A DNA stretch of 64,000 nucleotides, taken from Carallia brachiata. Its lineage: Eukaryota > Streptophyta > Magnoliopsida > Malpighiales > Rhizophoraceae. The notes under the pieces are model-generated. The model saw only the letters and a program-made list of their open reading frames with translations, was not told the DNA's origin and searched no databases. Every line of letters begins with the position of its first letter. The stretch's first letter is position 1. The translations under genes were made by a program, and so were the position numbers. Of the stretch, positions 60,101 to 64,000 are shown piece by piece. The stretch covers positions 186,001 through 250,000 of the forward strand of contig JADCRB010000048.1 of the NCBI GenBank assembly GCA_021464245.1. The letters run 5' to 3'.

Positions 60101-62533
60101 ACTAAGATACACTGCATACATTCTTTATGAGTTTATAGACATGGGTTCCATTACGTCAGAGGATAATTCCGTTAGTCTTGGTCAGTTCAGTTAAATCAAT
60201 AAGCACTTTCCAAGAGAATCCTTGAGTTGACATGATGACATGCTCAAAGCTATCATCACAAAATATAGAGCATAAGCTCAAAAAAATGTGAATTACAGCT
60301 TTCTATACCAGCTTGCAGTTCCTAACTTAAAGAATACTGACCGCAGGAAAAGTATATTGCAAACGCTTTCCAGCTGCAATGGACACATGTTGCGTCTGAA
60401 GATGCTCCACCATGAAAATGCCTCCTTCAAGTTCCAATGTCACTTGAATATTCAAATTACACTCAGCAACCAATGCACTTCTGTTTTCCAACTCAGTAGT
60501 AGCATGCAGATAGACCCTCGTGTATCCATCATAGAATGTTGCAACCAAGTGGGGATCCACTATTTTCACAGGCTGCACCTTGAGATGTATTTAATATGAG
60601 ATAATTCTTACAAGCACCAAATTGTTTTTAGGCTTAATGAGCTTGCAGGAGAGAATACAAGCTATCAAATCTAAAATTAGATAAAAGAAATATATATATA
60701 TAAAAAAAAAAAACAAAAGTGTATTGTCATTTAGGGGATTCTAGACACATGAGATGCACCACAAATTACAGCTCCCATAAACTTGTCAGCTTAGAATGAT
60801 ACATCATAAGTTCATGCACGCCTGATGGTCTTCTTCCAGACCAACTTTGACTGTAAAATGTATAAATCATGACATTGATGCTTGCATCATTAAGGTTATA
60901 AGTAGCAAAATTAAGCACATGTACTAAACTCACCCCCGTGGCATAAATTGATACTTCATCCCATATGCCAGTGTTCCTATCCCTGAGGCAGCAAAATGCA
61001 TATTTCTCATTTAAAAAATCCAATAAACTGCTTAATTGGAAGTTGAATATATACATTGAATATAATATAAGAACTAGATGTTACTCGCAAACATCATCAA
61101 TAGTCACCTTATAGGTGCTATCCAATCCCAACCTTCAACATAATGGGCAGCAACGTCTTTTCCAATCTAGCAGGAAAACAAGGAAAAAGTTGTTGGACTA
61201 TCTGACACATGAATCCCGGCACCTTTCAGTCATTCCAAGAGCAACAGCAAGTGAATCCAATAACAGGTTTTTTGATTTGGTTACCTCATGATCACCACCC
61301 TGTCCTCCCTGAGGCGGAATTCTTCCAGGATGATCTGGAGGATGAACAAGAACAGCAAGCAAGTTGTGACCATTAGGACTCAGAATATCAGTGACATCAA
61401 GAGAGTGTCTCCTAAACATCCCTGCTGGCAAGAGCTTTTGGTGTCCATTCAAATATACTTCTGCAGAATAATTGATTGCACGGAAATTTAGATCCAGGTG
61501 CTGATTTCCTGACTGGAAAATGCCAAGTAGTGAGGTACGGTGCGAAAACCCATAAAAAAAATTTTCAATATCGTGGATGAGGAATAGAAAGAGCTGTGAC
61601 AACTCGGTAATACATTCTAAAAACCTAAAGCCAAGAAAATTCCTCCAATTATTCAAATTAACCAAATTGACCATTGCAACTTGATCCAAAGCAGGAGTGA
61701 AGTATGTTGCAATGACTGGAGGGGGAAAAAAACAATTTTTGAACAGAAGACTTGGGCTAAAAATCCAGAAGCCAGATCACTTCAGTGTATGAAACCAAAA
61801 CTTTAAACAATTTGCTTTAATATCGACATAAAGAAAGTCTTAAGTCATAGCTAGTCTCAAATTCCATAATCAACATCCATCGATCAAACCACTCCATACC
61901 AGCTTACAATCGAAGGTCGTGAAGAACCAGAATGTGTAGTGCTCCCTCCCAGAATCAGCTATATCTATTATGGCTTCATTTTCCAACCCGTAAAAAGGAT
62001 CAGGCACTGCTTTGTTCTTCACCAAGGTTCCCAAAACACTAAAAAACACAATGTCACAAATTACCACATTAATATGAATACAAAATCAATTAAAGCAACT
62101 TTAGCATCTATTTTTCAAAGATTAATAGCAGAATAAGTCAAACCTTAATTGAGTGCTTGTTTCCAATCAGTAACTCAAGAAAAAAAAAAAAAAAAAAACC
62201 CATTTGGGAATTCAACTTCGCATTCACAATAAAGTCGATCCAGTCAACAAAGCGAGATTTCTAACCAGATTAAAAAAAAAAAAAAAAACCCTCAAATAGA
62301 CTGATGAAAGTTCAAAAATTAATAATCTAAAGTAAAATAATGCGGAAATTACAAAGTGTAATGCAGTTGGTAAAGAAAAGAATTTACGTTCCGGGAACAG
62401 AAGCTTCCATCCACGGCGAGTTGGGGCCGGCGGGAGGGTGAGTGGTGGTGAGTTGGATCCCGGTGAGGTCCACCTCCGTCGACCTCGCCGCGAGCCACCC
62501 GGAGTCCAGCAGTACCTTCCCTATCTTCGCCAT
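57197..62533 (-). CDS. EBM: Mannosylglycoprotein endo-beta-mannosidase (GH2)
   Basis: Eleven exons encode about 973 residues: 62533-62388, 62038-61900, 61512-61285, 61166-61108, 60982-60934, 60572-60342, 59935-59766, 59668-59464, 59146-58478, 58367-58140, 57994-57197. All borders are GT-AG and all phases join. The enzyme cleaves the Man-beta-1,4-GlcNAc bond in the core of N-glycans during glycoprotein turnover. The N terminus ([13 protein letters not shown]) has no evident signal peptide. Domain order is GH2 sugar-binding ([27 protein letters not shown]), Ig-like ([17 protein letters not shown]), TIM barrel ([40 protein letters not shown]) and C-terminal beta domains. The likely acid/base is Glu464 in WVGGNEQ and the likely nucleophile Glu557 in [10 protein letters not shown]. 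Length is normal and no lesion was found. The start is the only ATG before the conserved first exon. Confidence 0.95.
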
Positions 62534-64000
62534 TTACTCAAAAACTCCAAAATCTAAACGGAGAAATTTATACGAAGAGACCAAAATCGAAGTCAATGTA
62601 CAATGGCAAAACCAGAGACTTCCGCGACCGAAAAAACAAGAGCAGAGAAGAAGAGACCGGACATAGAAGTGTGAGAGCCTGTCTTGTTGTGCCCAGCTTA
62701 CATAATCATCATTATGTGGGGCACGTGCGATGTGTCTGGTAGTTGTTTTCGCTCTCACCGCCGGACTTCCCCAGAATTTATCCGTTGTTTTGTCCAGATT
62801 ATACGGTGCCGTTTCGGTGCTGATGGTGCCTTTGTCCATCTCACCCACTTCTGTAAATTTTTTACACCGGGTATTTTCCTCAAAAATCATGGCCTAGTTT
62901 CAATCCGAAGGCAACATGCCGAATAAAAAGATGTCAACATCTTGATTAAATTATTTTTTAATCGACTCACTACTCGAATATAGACAATATCAAATTTGAA
63001 TTTAAGATTGATGTGGAAGAAAAAAATTTAAACTCTAACTAAGTATTTAAAAATATACAATCTCTCAATTAATATGTAAAAATTTATTTTTCAACCCGCA
63101 ACGGATAGAATATGTCATATTTTCAAATTCTTGCTCTATGCTATATCAAAACTCGATAAGGTTCCATGTGATCACGCGTATCTTTTATGATCAAATACAA
63201 TCTTCCAATTCACATTGGCGCATTTGAGGGATCTTGGGTGGTATCTTGCTATAATAAATGCGTTTAATCAAGAAACGGATATTAAAAAAAAAAATTCTCT
63301 GCGTGCTAAAGGTTTGTTGCATTTATTTTGGACCAAAGTCAACATCCACATTTACCTAAAATACGAATAACATCGCATCTAACATTTTTTTATATAAATG
63401 GTCCATGCCCATACAATAAAGTTCCAAATCTTCAATGCATAGAGATGGTGTGAAGGATTGTTCCAACCGAAAAAATAGGTGGTGAAGGAGTGATGCAACT
63501 ACGACCAATATTTCTAAGTGCTTGTTTGCTAAAAACTAATATATGTACGCAAACAAACAACTTTGTGTACGCACAAAGAACATATAAAAAATAAGACATA
63601 CAAACTTGTTTAGTAGGCATTGTACTCATGTTTTATTTAATAAAAATTTATTTGCTGTTAAAAAAAGACACATGGCTCTTTGTTCGTGCATCAAACATTT
63701 CATGAGTGCAAACAGGCTTGTCATTTATATATATTAAAATTATGAATCAGTGGTAAAAAATTTCAGAATTTAATTAATTTTATGGAAGTAAAACATTTTT
63801 TACAAAATAATGAATTTTAATTCATTAGACCAATCAATAATGAAAGAGGACGACTATATGGCCACAAAATTTGGTGTCCACAAATAGCTACAAAAATGAT
63901 ACGATAGGCGAAATGTATGACATTTTTTTATATTTATAAAAAAAATATACAACATATCAAAGAAAAATATATGATTCGTCTAAACAATTATATATTTCTC
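62534..64000. other. Upstream of EBM and right flank
   Basis: The first few hundred bases upstream of 62533 (to about 62900) are less AT-rich and probably contain the EBM 5' UTR and promoter. No TATA box stands out. The rest, to the window end, is AT-rich with no gene recognised. Confidence 0.45.

Noticed and set aside
1..64000. CRISPR arrays, rRNA, tRNA genes, complete LTR retrotransposons
   Set aside because: Looked for regularly spaced repeats, tRNA box B words and paired long terminal repeats; the only regular array is the 200-bp MITE array, and no complete element or RNA gene was found by eye.

Overview
This window is nuclear DNA of a flowering plant, most likely a eudicot. It is AT-rich, its genes are split by GT-AG introns, it is full of A/T homopolymers and short transposable-element debris, and every recognisable gene is a land-plant gene: a xylan glucuronosyltransferase, a plant N-glycan endo-beta-mannosidase, a chloroplast photosystem II assembly protein, and F-box/DUF295 proteins. 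No tRNA, rRNA, CRISPR array or complete LTR retrotransposon was seen. Work was by eye, so boundaries of non-coding features are approximate.

Layout. 1-5 kb is gene-poor and holds a tandem repeat, an exact 200-bp-period array of a Mutator-type MITE, and foldback elements. 5031-7943 (+) is an intact two-exon GUX gene (GT8 family; puts glucuronic acid on xylan in the Golgi). 8-17.4 kb is intergenic, with MULE transposase debris, a PIF/Harbinger-like MITE, small tandem duplications and microsatellites. From 17475 to 55298 lies one large direct segmental duplication: unit A (17475-37907) and unit B (37926-55298), joined by about 18 bp of filler. Each unit carries, in order, a minus-strand DUF295 gene without F-box (intact in both), a GC-rich island, a minus-strand F-box/DUF295 gene (broken in both, by different mutations), a fragment of GUX exon 1, repeated minus-strand exon-like units, and the 5' part of an LPA3-like gene. 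Unit A also holds a decayed kinesin-14 piece that unit B lost; unit B instead has a second copy of a neighbouring 1.4-kb block.

The right edge of the duplication falls inside intron 4 of the LPA3-like gene, so unit A has only exons 1-4 and unit B has all nine. Unit B's exon 3 carries small deletions that create a stop, and unit A's exon 1 carries a one-base frameshift, so as written neither LPA3 copy encodes the full protein. Converging on it from the right is an intact 11-exon endo-beta-mannosidase gene (minus, 62533-57197). The last 1.4 kb is intergenic.

The genes do not form a pathway. GUX (xylan) and EBM (N-glycan breakdown) are unrelated carbohydrate enzymes, LPA3 acts in the chloroplast, and the F-box/DUF295 genes are a fast-evolving family. 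The most informative content is structural: the paired units act as an internal control that shows which insertions (MULE-MITE, LINE tail, tiny poly-A retroposon footprints), deletions and coding lesions happened after the duplication.
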